A stretch of 64,000 bases of DNA, from assembly GCA_025917655.1 (NCBI GenBank), contig CP084610.1:310001-374000 (forward strand), written 5' to 3'. The translations under genes were made by a program, and so were the position numbers. Position 1 is the first letter of the stretch. Every line of letters begins with the position of its first letter. Positions 10,078 to 21,318 of the stretch are shown piece after piece. The notes under the pieces are model-generated. The model did not search any database. It had not been told where the DNA came from and was given only the letters and a program-made list of their open reading frames with translations. This stretch comes from Chlorella sorokiniana (lineage: Eukaryota; Chlorophyta; Trebouxiophyceae; Chlorellales; Chlorellaceae).

Positions 10078-13000
10078 ATGGCGCGGCATCGCAGGGCGGT
10101 CCCCGTTCTGGCCCTCGCCCTGGGAATGCTCCTGGTGGTGTCGGCGACCAGAGAGCCTGGATCACGGTAAGATGCGGAAGAGGAAACTGAGGGTTTGCAT
10201 TTGCCCATCAAGCCCGCGTCACATGCGGGCATGCCCAAACGCTCAGCCTGCACCCCGGCCAAACACGTGGCCAGGTGCATACAACCCTAGCGGGCGGGGT
10301 ACGAGCGGCATCCGCCCGCGACCTCCCGAGCGGATCTCCTGCCTGTGCTGCTGCCGTGCAGCACCGCCGCCCTGGCACGCCGCCGCCGCCTGGCCCAAGA
10401 CGGCTCTGCCCTGCCCGCAAGGCCCCCTGCTGGACCATGCGCGCCTCTGCCGGCTGCTGGGCACCGCTGGCAACGCGTCGCTGCTGCTGGCGGCCGATCC
10501 CGGCGAGCTCAGCGGCACCCCCGAGGTGAGCGGCTGCCGGTGGCGCAGGTCCAGATCTCGACCGCCACAAGGCAGCATGGGCGCCATAAACCCCCTCTTG
10601 TGGGCCCCCAGAACCCACCGCTTCCTCAAGAGGGCCAGACACCTGCACGCTTGGGTTCGCCGCCTCCTCGCATGCCGCTCGCTCCACTCTGCATGCCTGC
10701 CGCTCCCTGGTGGTCCACCACCCGCCCGCCGCCGCCGCCCGCCCCCCCCCCGCCCCAGGTCAAGTTCTTCCTTGAGAACGCTGTGATCGCCTCCAACGGC
10801 CAGGCGCGCACCCCCAACTGCCCCTTTGTGGCGGTGGGCGCGCTGCTGGGCCAGCCGGTGGTGCTGGGCACCACCGGCATCGGCGTGGCGGCCGCCTCCG
10901 CCTGCACCGCCGAGCTGCTGTCCTGCCCCGCCGCCGCCGCCCTCAAGGAGGCCCTCTGGGTGGGCACCAGCGGCTGGTCGCCGCAGCGCGCGGCGGCGTG
11001 CTCAACGACGACGACTGCTCGGCGCCCAACCCGTCGACGGAGGTGACGCGCGTCGGCGACATCTGCGTTTCTCCCCTGGGCATGGGCTTCTGCTGGAAGG
11101 CCACCTGGACGGAGCAGGCGGCGTGAGCGCGGCAGCCGCGCTGCAGATGATGTGCCGGGACTGCAGTGCTTGAAACGCGGCACGATGGCGGCGTGCGGGT
11201 CGCGCTTACGCTGAGCGCCCTGCTCGGCCCGCCCTCCGGCGGCTGCTGCTGCCGCACCAGAGCTCGCCCTGGGTGGCTGGCTCCAGCGCTCCGCCTCCAG
11301 CCACACCCGCTGCTCATGCTCGTCTCCCGTACCCCCAACCCCGCAGCTCCTACCCCAACCAGTGCTACACGCCGCCCGTGGCCCCGGCCCCAACACCAGC
11401 GCCCTCTTTGGCCAGTGCATGTTCTCCGCCGCGGACGAGGGCTCCATCGCGCTTGCAAACGAGCTGGTGGCGGCGGCGCAGGAAGCCACCTACCTGCCGC
11501 GCCCGAAGGAGTCACCGTTGGGGAGGAGGAGTACTGGACGGTGATGCAGAACGGTGGGCGGGCTGCGGGAGGGCAAGGGAAGCGGTCGCTCGTGGCAGGT
11601 TTGGCAGTGAGAGTGCCGCCAGCTGCCGCCATGCAGCCCCAGCATGCGGCCCCGGCGCTTTGCACCCTCTGCCCTCCCCCGTTTCCTTCCCAACTTGTTC
11701 CTGCCCACACCTTGCTGCCCCGAAGGACGCATACCTGCCAGGCCTCTTGAAGGCTTTTCCGTGGCTCCCCTGCCCCCGCCACTTCCCCTCCCGGCGCCCC
11801 CGCCGCCTCCCTCTAGGCCTCTCCCTTTCATAACAAAACAACGATTACATAGCATCACTAACGACCGCACCCACTTGCCACCCTCCAGGCACGGGCGTGG
11901 CCTATGAGTACAACCCCCAGGCCCCGCCGGCGGTGCTGGACTACACCGAGTGCGGCGAGGTGGCGTCTGAGATGTTCTGGGCGGGTGCGCGCCGCCGCGC
12001 AGTCTCTCCCCCCGCCACCTGCAGTATCCTACTATCGGGATTGCTGCCCACTATGTCCCCACGCTATCCCGCAATGTACCCTGCACCGCCACCAGCAGCA
12101 CCCAGACCCCACACTCCAAGCCCCCACACACTTGGCCATTTTAAACGGAACTCACCCCTGCAGCCTTCCCCGCCCACGCCAAGAGAAAGCACTTGTTTTA
12201 AAACTGGCCCCCCCCCCCCGCCCCCGGGCGCAGCCCACCCCTGGGACGCCATGGCCCGCGGCTTCCTGGCGGAGCTCATCACCGACTCGGGGCTGGCCAA
12301 CGTCACCGCCCGCGACGTCACCGTGGCGTCCGCCATGGAGGCCCGCGGCTTCCTCAACGCCGTGTACAAGTGAGGCGCCGCGTGGGTGGAGGTGTGCTTG
12401 TGTGCCTGGCAGCGCGTGTCGACCCAATGTGTGTATCTCAGTGAGAGGAGGAGCGGGTGTGGTGAGGCCAGCAGCTGCCTTGGAAGTGGGGCGGCCCAGT
12501 GTGGGGCTGCCGGGAGGGAGGGAGCCCTGGGAAAGACAGGGCTGTGCAAGGGAGAGGCAGCGCAAGCGGCGTCACCGCTGCCCTGCCCTGCAATCGACCG
12601 CCGCCCTGACGCCCGCTTCCTTGCTGCTGGGCCTTCCCGCCTGTGCCTCGCGTCCCTGCCGCTGCCGACTGTCGACCACCACCTTCATCTCCACCATCCC
12701 GCTGCTGCTTTGCTTGCCTCCCCTGTCCACCGCCCCCACCCCGGCACTGATCCAGCCGCCCTGCTTCTCCCTGCCCCACAGCTACAACGCGGCTGCTGCC
12801 TCGCCGCTGGCCCACACCATCGTGCGGGCCGCCTCCAACCTGGATGCCCTCATGCCGGTGTATCGGGACCCCGCCGCCGAGGACGTGTGGCTTGCCGCGC
12901 CCACCGTGGAGGAGGGTGAGTGCGGCTGGGCCAGGCTGCAGGCAGAGGCGGCACTGCCTGCCTTGCCATTCCCCTGCAGCTGCACGCACCCTGGCATGGC

Positions 13001-13209
13001 CGGCTGCAGAGTGGCTGGCTGGCCAGGCCCTGCCTGTGTGCTCGACCTGGTTAGAAGACAACCCCCCTTCTCCCTCCCTCGCTGCAGACATCACCGTGGG
13101 CTATGCCTTTGCCATCGGCACCTCCTCCACCGCCATCCTCAACCTGTTCAGGTTGCGCTGCGAGGACGCCGGCGGCTCGGCGGCAGACTGCTCCTTCATC
13201 GTGCAGTGA
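10078..13209 (+). CDS. Secreted nucleoside phosphorylase / purine nucleoside permease-like protein
   Basis: ATG 10078 begins a signal peptide (MARHRRAVPVLALALGMLLV) in an exon ending at 10166. Later exons read GNASLLLAADPGELSGTPE, VKFFLENAVIASNGQA (10759), PVVLGTTGIGVAAASACTAEL, EALWVGTSGWSPQ, GDICVSPLGMGFCW, ALFGQCMFSAADEGSIAL, EEEYWTVMQNG joined to TGVAYEYNPQ (~11889), ARDVTVASAMEARGFLNAVY, HTIVRAASNLDALMP and DITVGYAFAIGTSSTAILN up to the stop at 13209. The order (glycine-rich strand, GTSG, SAMEARG, VRAASN) fits the phosphorylase/NUP superfamily, which binds nucleosides or bases; whether this one cleaves, binds or transports is open. The frame changes inside exons at about 10990, 11385 and 11505, each at a G/C-rich run, and the phase of exon 1 to exon 2 is also off by one, so the gene is either decayed or carries assembly indels. 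Downstream exons join cleanly. Confidence 0.65.
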
Positions 13210-13569
13210 GGTGGCCAGGGGCCGGTGCAACCTGCGGCACCGGTGGCAGCGCAGCAGTTTGCGGTGTGTGAAGACCCATGCAGGCTGTGCATGCCTGCCC
13301 GAAGGAAGGGCAAAGGGCCTGCCAATGACGCGGCGAATCTGAACCGACCATCTATGCCCCTTTCCAATCCCAACATGACCTTGACCTGCATTTCTTAAGC
13401 AGCTCAAACTGCACCGGACTGGGCATCCCACCCTGCATTCTTGCTTTGTTCCGTAATAAAGCCGTTGCAGCGACATTCTTGCTGCATCACGATGCAGTCT
13501 GCACTTGTGTGCATGCTTGACTGATGTGCTATGCTTCTGACTGTCTACTGCAATGTATTACCTTAGTAT

Positions 13570-13574
13570 TGTAA
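13570..13574 (+). terminator. Putative poly(A) signal TGTAA of the phosphorylase-like gene
   Basis: TGTAA on the plus strand, about 360 bases past the stop codon at 13209. An AATAAA-like string lies earlier, near 13455. Position and pentamer are the only support. Confidence 0.35.
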
Positions 13575-14034
13575 GCAGCGAAACGTCACTGCTGATGTGC
13601 TCCGGATCCGGACGGCCTGCAACCCACCTGAGGTCCACAAGGCAGCCAGTGCCAGCACCAAAGCAAAAAACGCCTGTCAGGGCCTGAGTGCACACATCAT
13701 CCCGGCGTGAGAGTAGAAGCACTGAAGTAACGGCGACCCAACCAGCAGCAACGTTAACATGGGCGGAGGTGGTCGCGCCGCTCACAGCAGGCGGCAGCGG
13801 CGTGGCGGTAGGGCCCGGGTGCAGGCCTGCTGTGATGCAGCGCTGGTAGAGGTTTCCTGGCATTCACCTCAATCTTGGTCTCGTGCTGCACACATCCAGA
13901 ATCACTTGAATGCCCCTGTCCTCCCACGTCCTGCTTGATGTGAGCGGTACCTACGGGAGCCCCTGTTCTGCGTGCTTGAACATCAAAACCCCGAATTGCG
14001 ACTTTTATGAAGTTCAACGACGACAATAGGCTCT

Positions 14035-14039
14035 TTACA
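14035..14039 (-). terminator. Putative poly(A) signal TGTAA of L21
   Basis: TTACA on the plus strand, i.e. TGTAA on the minus strand, about 45 bases after the L21 stop codon. The spacing is short but normal for a compact algal gene. Confidence 0.45.
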
Positions 14040-14082
14040 GGCGATTTGAGGCTGCCGAAAGCCGAAAACACCGAAAAAATTG

Positions 14083-15326
14083 TCATGCGATCTTAGTGAT
14101 CAAAATTTTCGAAAGCGGCTGACGGTGACCGTTAGTTTTCCTGTAGTGCTTCTTACTTTTCATTTTGTAGACAATGACCTGCAAAACGACGGGGAGCGGG
14201 AGGGGAGCGTGAACAAGAATGTCCGTGCTCGCGGTTCCGAATGTACGCGCGCCCGCCGCAATAGTTTGGGTGGCAGAAGATGCATAAGAGCAGACAATTT
14301 CTCCGCGTGCAGTCAAAAATGCAATCAATGCCTTTGCTGCAGCCTGCCGCCGCCGCTGCACCGCCGCTGCCGCCGCCACAAACAACATCAGCCCCCTCCC
14401 TGCCTGGCCCCAGCCCCATCCCCATCAGTCATCTATGCGATTGACCCACCTTAGGACCCTTGAGCTCCTCCAGAACCTCAGCCTCCACGGCCACACCCTC
14501 CACGTACGGCTGGCCCACGGCAAACTTGCCGCCGGCCTTGTGCGCCAGCACACGGTTCAGCTGAATCTTGCTGCCGGGGGCGGCCTGCAGGGGACAGCGA
14601 GAATGGTGGGTCAGCGTTTACGTAAAGGGCTGCAGGCAAGTGGAAACACTGGGGAGGACAAGGCTGCTGCTTGGGTGAATTCTGCCATGTCGAGTGCCGC
14701 TGAACCGGTATGGCTGCCAGTCTGTCTTTGGTGCTCCTCGGCTACTGCTCTGCCTCTGCTGCTCCAGAACGGCTAATGACACTGCTCATCAAGACCGCTT
14801 GGCGCCTAACCCACTGCCCCCTCCAAGGGCAGCGCACCTCCAGCCGGTTGACGGTGTACCACCGCCCCTCCTCCACAATCAGCTGGTGCCCGCCAATCTC
14901 CACCACCGCGTATGCATCCGCTGCGGCCTTGTAGCTGGGCTCCGGCTTGCTGCTGGCTGCGGGCGACTCAGGAGCTGCAGGGTGGAGGGGGCACGCAGCA
15001 GAGGTGAGAAGCCGGGTGCAAGGGCGGCGGCGTGCTGGCAAGGGAGGCTGCCACCGGCAGGCCCCATGCGGCACACATTTAGGTTGTGCATGCTCTCTGA
15101 GATGCTCAGGGCAGGCCCCAGCCCGCCCGGCTGGTGGGTGGAAGCGCTCGCACTGTCACTCCTTGTCCCAGCAACACGCATTGTCCACACCTGCCACCGC
15201 TGCGACTTGCAGCTGCCTGCGGGACACTGCTGCTGCTGGCCGGGCCGCGAAGAGCTGCTGCGCGGGGCGGGCCGCCGCGATGCGGGCCACGGAGGGCCGG
15301 GCGGCTGTGCAGAGGGTGGCCTGCAT
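14083..15326 (-). CDS. RPL21: Plastid ribosomal protein bL21 (nuclear-encoded)
   Basis: Large-subunit protein of the chloroplast ribosome, bacterial L21 family. Four exons, 15326-15191, 14974-14838, 14584-14450 and 14178-14083, total 504 bases with all phases consistent, giving 167 residues. The first ~45 residues ([18 protein letters not shown], then [15 protein letters not shown]) are Ala/Arg/Ser-rich and lack acidic residues early on, a typical chloroplast transit peptide. The mature part shows [53 protein letters not shown] and the rRNA-binding tail [10 protein letters not shown]...[13 protein letters not shown]. The ~100-residue core length is normal for L21. The gene is intact. The final exon sits in a locally AT-richer pocket. 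Confidence 0.95.
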
Positions 15327-16400
15327 TGTGCCGAACCAGAGCTGAAATCGAAGCCACAGGGCAGACAGGCTGGGGCGGGTGGCCATTCCGCGAGCCATGC
15401 ATGGCCCTGGGTAATGTGGACTGGGGCAGCACGCAGCAGGGTTCACAAATTTTCGGCGAGGGCGGTCTGGGCTTGCGATCGCCCTTGCATGGCTTCGGTA
15501 GGCCTGACAGCGTCCCAAAACACCTTTCAATACAACAGCCCAGACTGTGGGTGGAGGTGTGTTGCCCGGTAGACGGTCTGTGGGCTTTTTTGAGTGTGGT
15601 TATGACATCTGAATCGTTGGAACAGTTATTTTCTGCAGAAAGGGGCAGGGCAGCCATTCCGCAGATTGTTGTTGCGTTTCGCGCGGCGCTGCTGGGCACT
15701 TACCCCTGCTTGTATGAACTGATCGATGGATGAAATGCATGTATGTCGCCGCAGGGGCCCCACCGGCAACCTGCAGCACGCAGCGGCAGCGCCGCCAGCT
15801 CACTGCCAGCCGCGCCGCCACCTGGGGTTGAGCTTTAGTCCAAGGCCCTTGGATAGCTTTGCATGGAGCATGTGCCGCCCCTCTTCCGGGTCTCGTGCAC
15901 CCCGCTGCCCCGGGGCACGGAAGCTGCAGCGCTGGCGCTGCTTTCGAGCGCCGCTGACTTTGTGATGGATGTTCGATTCCTGGCGGGCGCTCTGCTGGGC
16001 TGGCGAGTGCTGGCTGCGGTGGGTGCGGCTGCAGTTTCTCCCGGTGCCACCCTGGCTCAACCCCAACGCATCGCTGGTGGAAGGGCGCCAGGGGTGCTCA
16101 GAGAAGGCGCTGTCTGGAGACGCTGCCACAAGGCAGTGCGGTGCCCCAAAGTTGGGTTGCTGGGGTTGCTGGGGCCATAGAGAAGACCAACAGCGCTCGG
16201 TGGCTCCCTGCGCAGATCTTTGGCGGCCAGCGTCGCCGCGCCCGGCTTGCCGTCGCTCCAAGGCACGACAGGGTGCTGCTTGCTGCCAGGGCCGCCTCTC
16301 CATACGCTGCCTCCACCAGCCGCTGACTGGAGCCGCGTATCTGGTTGTGCGGCGCCGCGCTCACCCCCGCGGCGGTGTCGAGCCCCTGTGCGATTCCCTG
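15327..16400. other. Region between L21 and the coiled-coil gene
   Basis: It should contain the L21 promoter and the 5' part of the plus-strand coiled-coil gene, whose start I could not fix. An ATG at 15863 opens about 105 residues (MEHVPPLFRVSCTPLPRG) that could be an N-terminal exon, but no motif or splice phase confirms it. Confidence 0.35.
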
Positions 16401-18475
16401 CTGCACGGCTGCAGGCTCAACGCGGCAAGGTGCACAGCGCTGCCCTCCAGCCGGGCTTTGGGTTGGAGGCTGAGCTGGCAGAGGCGCGGCGGCTGCTGGC
16501 GGACGCGGCGGCGGCGGCGGCGCGCGCGCGCAGCGGCAGTTGGACGGTGCGTCCCCGCCGCCTCCCAGGTCTCGCCCTCAGCCGCCCAGCCCCAGTGACC
16601 TCTCGCGCTGCCTGCTGCACGGCTGCTGCTGGCTGCAGATCCCCTGGCCCCTTGGCCTCCCAGCGCTTGGGTTTCCCAACTTGCTTCTAAGCACCGTGGC
16701 TGCCTGCCCATGTGGCCGCCGCAGGCGAGCGCAGTGACGGCAAGCAGACAGAAGGCGGCTCTCCTAGCCCAGCTACCCGGGAGGAAGGCCAGCTGGGGAC
16801 CCTTCCTGCGGCGCTTCGGCGACAGCCGAGCGACGGCGGCAGCGGCACGGCGGCGCCGCCCTTGCCGGGCACGGTGCAAGCTCTTGCGGCAGACAACGCC
16901 CGGCTGCTGGCAGAGTGCGAGGCCGCGCTGCTCCAGCTGCAAGATCTGGCGGCGTCGCTGCAGCAGCAGCGGCAGCCGAGGCCGGCTGAGACACGGGGGC
17001 AGCGGAGCGGCGGCGGGAGGCTGCTGCGGCGGCGCGCGCGCCAGAGCCGGCTGGCGGGGCGCAACCAGAGGCGGAGCAGCTGCGGCGGGAGCTTGAAGAG
17101 GTGTGGGACAGCGCGCGCATGCCTTCTGTCTACCGCCATGCAGCCGCTCGCATTCAGCTGTTGGCTGTCGACTGCTGCGCACCGCACGCCTCGGCTGTGG
17201 CTTGTTGCGCGAGTTCTCTTCTTACCGAGTTATCTTCTTACAGCGCCTGCCTCTCTCAGGGCCCGCCCGCTCGTTGCCAGCTGGCAGCCGCACTCCTCTC
17301 CAGGGAGCTCGTGCATGTGCAGCCCTCTCTCCCCAGCTTCACAGGGCCGGAGCCTCTCAAATGCCCTCGCGCACCCTTGCTCTCCCTCCGCCCCCGTGCC
17401 ATACAACACACACACATACACATACAGTTGGCCCCCAACCCCCACACCCCCACCCCCCACCCCCACCCACCACAAACCTGTGCAGGTCCGCGCCCAGCTG
17501 GCGGCGGCGCTGCGCGAGAACGGCGAGCTGGAGGAGCGGCTGCTGCAGGTGGCCTTTGAGTCGCTCAGCCCCACCTCAGAGGGTGAGGGGCCCCCCCGGG
17601 GTGGGGTGGGTGGGGGCGGGCGGGCGGCGAGGGGGCGGGGGGCGCGCGCACAGGGTGGGTGAAGGCCGCAGAGTTGAGGAAGTGGTGACGGGGGGCGCGG
17701 GCACTCGCTGCGGCAGGGGCGCAGAGCGGTTCGCCCTTTTTGCTTGCTGAGAGTGCCCTCCCCTTCTTGTGATGGCTCCTCTGCTTCACTCGTCTCAACT
17801 CCTCTCCACTCCTCCCCTCCTCACCTGCTTCTCCCGCCGCTGCAGGGGCCGCAGCGTTCTCGCCCCCGCGGCGGCATCCCTCTGGGCGAGCATCAAGACC
17901 TGCAGCGCCTCGCAGCCGCCACCAGCCCGGCCCGGAAGGCGCGCCGCCGCCGCTGCCGCTTGGCTGCCGGTTTTGTAGCCGCGACCCGCCAGGCTGCCTC
18001 CTTCCAGCCTCTCCGCTGCTCTTGCCGCAAGGGGGCGTCGTCGTGGCCTGCATGCTGAGTGGGAATGCGGCCAAGGTGGAGGGAGCGCGGGCTGGCGCAC
18101 GTGTTTGTGTGGCAACCATGTGCGCGAGCCTTGACGCTTGCCCTGTCATGCCTGCAGGCGCTGTTTGACCTGGAGCCGGCCCAGCAGCGCAACAACCACA
18201 CCGACGCAGGCAGCCCACCTGCAGGCAGCCCCGCGCGCCCGCCACTCGCCGCCGCCTCCCCAGCCAACAGCCGGCCCCGCAGCGGCGGCCGGCTCCGCGG
18301 AACGCTGGCCAGGCTCAAGCAGCAGAAGGAGCCGCAAGAGGATGCGCAGCTGCAGCAGCAGCCGCGGCTGGTGCAAGCCGAGCAGGCCACCGGCACGCCG
18401 CTGGCGGTCCCCAGGCCAGGGCCGGGAGCGGCGATGAGCGGTTCTCAGCCAGGAAGCGCCCGTGCTCACCCCTAG
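16401..18475 (+). CDS. Coiled-coil protein of unknown function (5' end unresolved)
   Basis: I do not recognise this protein. Heptad-like Ala/Leu/Glu/Arg stretches appear in successive exons: EAELAEARRLLADAAAAAAR (~16470), VQALAADNARLLAECEAALL (~16880) with QLQDLAASLQQQ, EQLRRELEE up to a donor at 17101, and VRAQLAAALRENGELEERLL from an acceptor at 17486. LEE joins VRAQ in phase, so the 17.0-17.6 kb part is reliable. The last exon runs from ~18158 (ALFDLEPAQQRNN), is Pro/Ser/Gln-rich with RLRGTLARLKQQKEPQED, and stops at 18475. Within the 16.7-17.1 kb exon the coiled coil changes frame near 16990. Long coiled coils of this kind occur in cytoskeletal, basal-body and Golgi proteins; nothing here chooses among them. 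Confidence 0.55.
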
Positions 18476-19360
18476 CTACCACTGCTACTGTTCGTGCCTG
18501 GTGCAAGGTGCCTTCAAGGAACCAAATGGGAATGTGCACCTGGGCATTAGCCCCCGCCCGCCACTTGCCTGTTTTTTGTTGCACCTTGTTGTTCCACTCT
18601 GCTGTACAATGCTGCCCTGCAGCCCTTCAGGCCATCTTGTTTTGCCTCTGCCAACGCCATGCCTTCTGTCTACGTGGCGGCGTTTGGCAACCGCTCAATA
18701 GAGACACACGCTTTCCAGCCTGACGAGTGATGGGCGAACCTCTGAGTCAAAGACTCATTTACATAAGACTGTACGCCTGTTCTGGCCTGTGCTAGCAGCA
18801 GGCTTGCATGGAGGCCAGAGGGAGGATCAAAGGAAGGGGAAGGTAGAGTAGAGGAGCGTGAACCCATCGTCCACATAGTATTGGCGCTGGCTGGCATCGT
18901 GCTCACGCAGCGCCCAGCTGGCATGCAAACCTGGCGGGCTGCATGGTGCGCCAAACCCTCAAGGTATGCCTCATGCGACGGGACAGGGATGGCAGAGGGT
19001 TGGCGGGGAAAAAGAAGGAGGGATTGGTGGTTTTGGGTTGAGACAGAGAGGCAGGCCTGCAGCCTGGGATGAAATGTGCCGGCCTGCTGAATGCTGCAGA
19101 GACATTGGCAGCTGCATCTCGGCCTCTAAAACGCGTCGGAGGCTTTCTCACTAACACTAGCGCGGACAAGCTCGGATGAAGCCAGGGCAGGGCGTGCCCA
19201 CCGGGGGTCGACCCGTTTCACTGGCCAGGGGAAAAGAAGGGCAGGCATTCAAGGGTGCTGGTTGGAGTGTAAGAAGTAGAAAAGGCTGCATGGCGCCACC
19301 CAGCAGCAAAGCGGGCGCCGGGATGGGACTCGCTGCTGAGAAGGCGGCGCCGCCGCCGCA
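18476..19360. other. Convergent 3' region, coiled-coil gene and ammonium transporter
   Basis: No coding motif. It should be 3' UTR from both sides. TTACA near 18759 (minus-strand TGTAA) and TGTAA near 19269 (plus strand) are possible processing signals, but each lies about 600-800 bases from the stop it would serve, so I do not assign them. Confidence 0.4.
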
Positions 19361-21169
19361 TCAGTCCCGGCAGCAGGGCATGCAGGGGAAGCATGAGGCG
19401 CGTATGCCGGTGCCTATGCCCTGGGAGAGGTCAAGGCCCTGCTGCTCGTCCTCCTTGTCAGCACGCAGCCAGCCCAGCTGCACCAAAAGAGGAAGGGGGG
19501 GAGAGCAACACAGCCTTGACAGGGGGCGGCACGATGGCCCCTAATGCGTGCGTGGACAGAGGGCGTCAGGCCGGCCGGCCGGCAGGCCGCAGCACTGGCC
19601 GCCACACAGCGATACGTGCCCGCAGCGCACCCTTTTGAGTGTGAGGAACAAGATGCCCGACAGGCCGCAGGACCAGGCTGCAATGCAGACTATGCCCAGG
19701 ACCTGCGCAGTGGCAGGGCAGGCCAGCGGGGTGGGGGTGAGGCTTGGGTTTGGGGAAGCGGGGGCCAGAAGCAGACCCCGGAGAAGGGAAGCATCAAGCA
19801 CGGGAACTGCAAGCAGGGCCTGCCAGCAGAGAGCGGCTCCCAGCAAGCAGCAGCGCTCGCAGCAGTGGCTACCTTTGTGCAGGACGCGGCACATGGCAGC
19901 GGCACGCCCCCACCAAACCACTCACCTGCATGCCCAGCTGCTTGCCGCTGCCGCCGTAGAACACACCCCAGTCTGCCGCATACCCGTACGCCAGCTCGGT
20001 GGAGGTCTGCGGGGCAGGCATTCACGGGCGGTGCGACCAGAGGGGCCTTGAGCCAGTGTCGCGACCGAGGGCGCAGCGCACGCACCCTCCGCCGCTGCTG
20101 CATCATGTCGGCAGCCGCACAATGCAGCACAGCAACCGGCCGTGTTGCCCGGGTGGCATGTCTGCCACCCTCCCCCTCCAGGACGTCCGCTTTTCACAGC
20201 CTCACCAGCACAGCCGGCCACCCCCGCCTGTCGGTGGCTTCCCCAGCGGCTACTCCGCTCAGCGCTGAGCCCTCCTGCCGCACCGGCTCCGCCGTGGCAA
20301 GAACGCCCGGCCCCAGCCCCAACCGCGGCCCCGGCCCCGGCCCCACCCGCCCCCGTCCCCACCTTGGTGGCGAAGAAGCCCACCGACAGCAGGCCCCACA
20401 TGCCGCAGAAGAAATGCACGGGTGCCGCCTCCACAGGGTCGTCTATCCGCAGCCTGCAGCGGGAAGGGGGAGGCACCGCAGGCAGCAGGGTGGGGGGGGG
20501 GGACGAGCCTCAGCCGGCTGGGCCCTTGCACCGGCCACGGCAGCACCCCGGACCCGCAGCCGCTGCAAAATGACACAGGCATCCGCGCGGCAGCTGCATG
20601 GCAGCTGCGCGTGCCTGAGCAGGAGGCGGGCGGAGAGGGAGTACACGACGGCGCCGATGCCGCCGATCATCACCGCTGCATACGACTGCACCATGGCGCA
20701 GGGGGCGGTGATGGACACGGCCCCAGCCAGGATGCCTGCGGGGAGGGGTGAGTGGGGCGAGGGGGCTCATTTCCAGTGTATGCGCGCTGTGCTGCTGATG
20801 GTTGATGGGGGCGGGGGGGCGCTGCAAGCGCATACAGGCGAGCAAGCAAGCAGGCAGGTGCGCATTGCGAGGGGTGACTACACAGCCGACCCATACTAAG
20901 GGTTGCGCGGCCCCCGCCTGCTGCGGCGGGCACCCGTGGCCCCCACGCACGCGCGGGCGCGGCGCAGGCAGGCCGGCTCCCTGGGCATGGCAAGGCAGGG
21001 CCGCCCACCGTTGAGCAGCGGGCGATGTCGCCCGGGCTGCCGTTGAAGACGGCCAGGAGGAGGCAGGTGAGGCCGCCGGCGCCGGTGGCCAGGGTGGTGT
21101 TGACGGCGACCTGGGCCGCCACCGGCATGCAGGAGTAGAAGCACTGGGTGGAGCCGGCGTTGAAGCCGT

Positions 21170-21263
<94 letters not shown>

Positions 21264-21287
21264 TGTGTGTGTGTGTGTGTGGTGTGG

Positions 21288-21318
<31 letters not shown>

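Larger units (their letters stand above)
13210..14082. other. Convergent 3' region between phosphorylase-like gene and L21
   Basis: Most of this should be 3' UTR of the two converging genes. The part after about 13860 is clearly richer in A and T than the rest of the window, continuous with the last L21 exon. No coding motif, RNA gene or repeat was recognised. Confidence 0.45.

Noticed and set aside
19544-20899. 451-residue plus-strand frame
   Set aside because: Antisense to conserved AMT exons; no motif.
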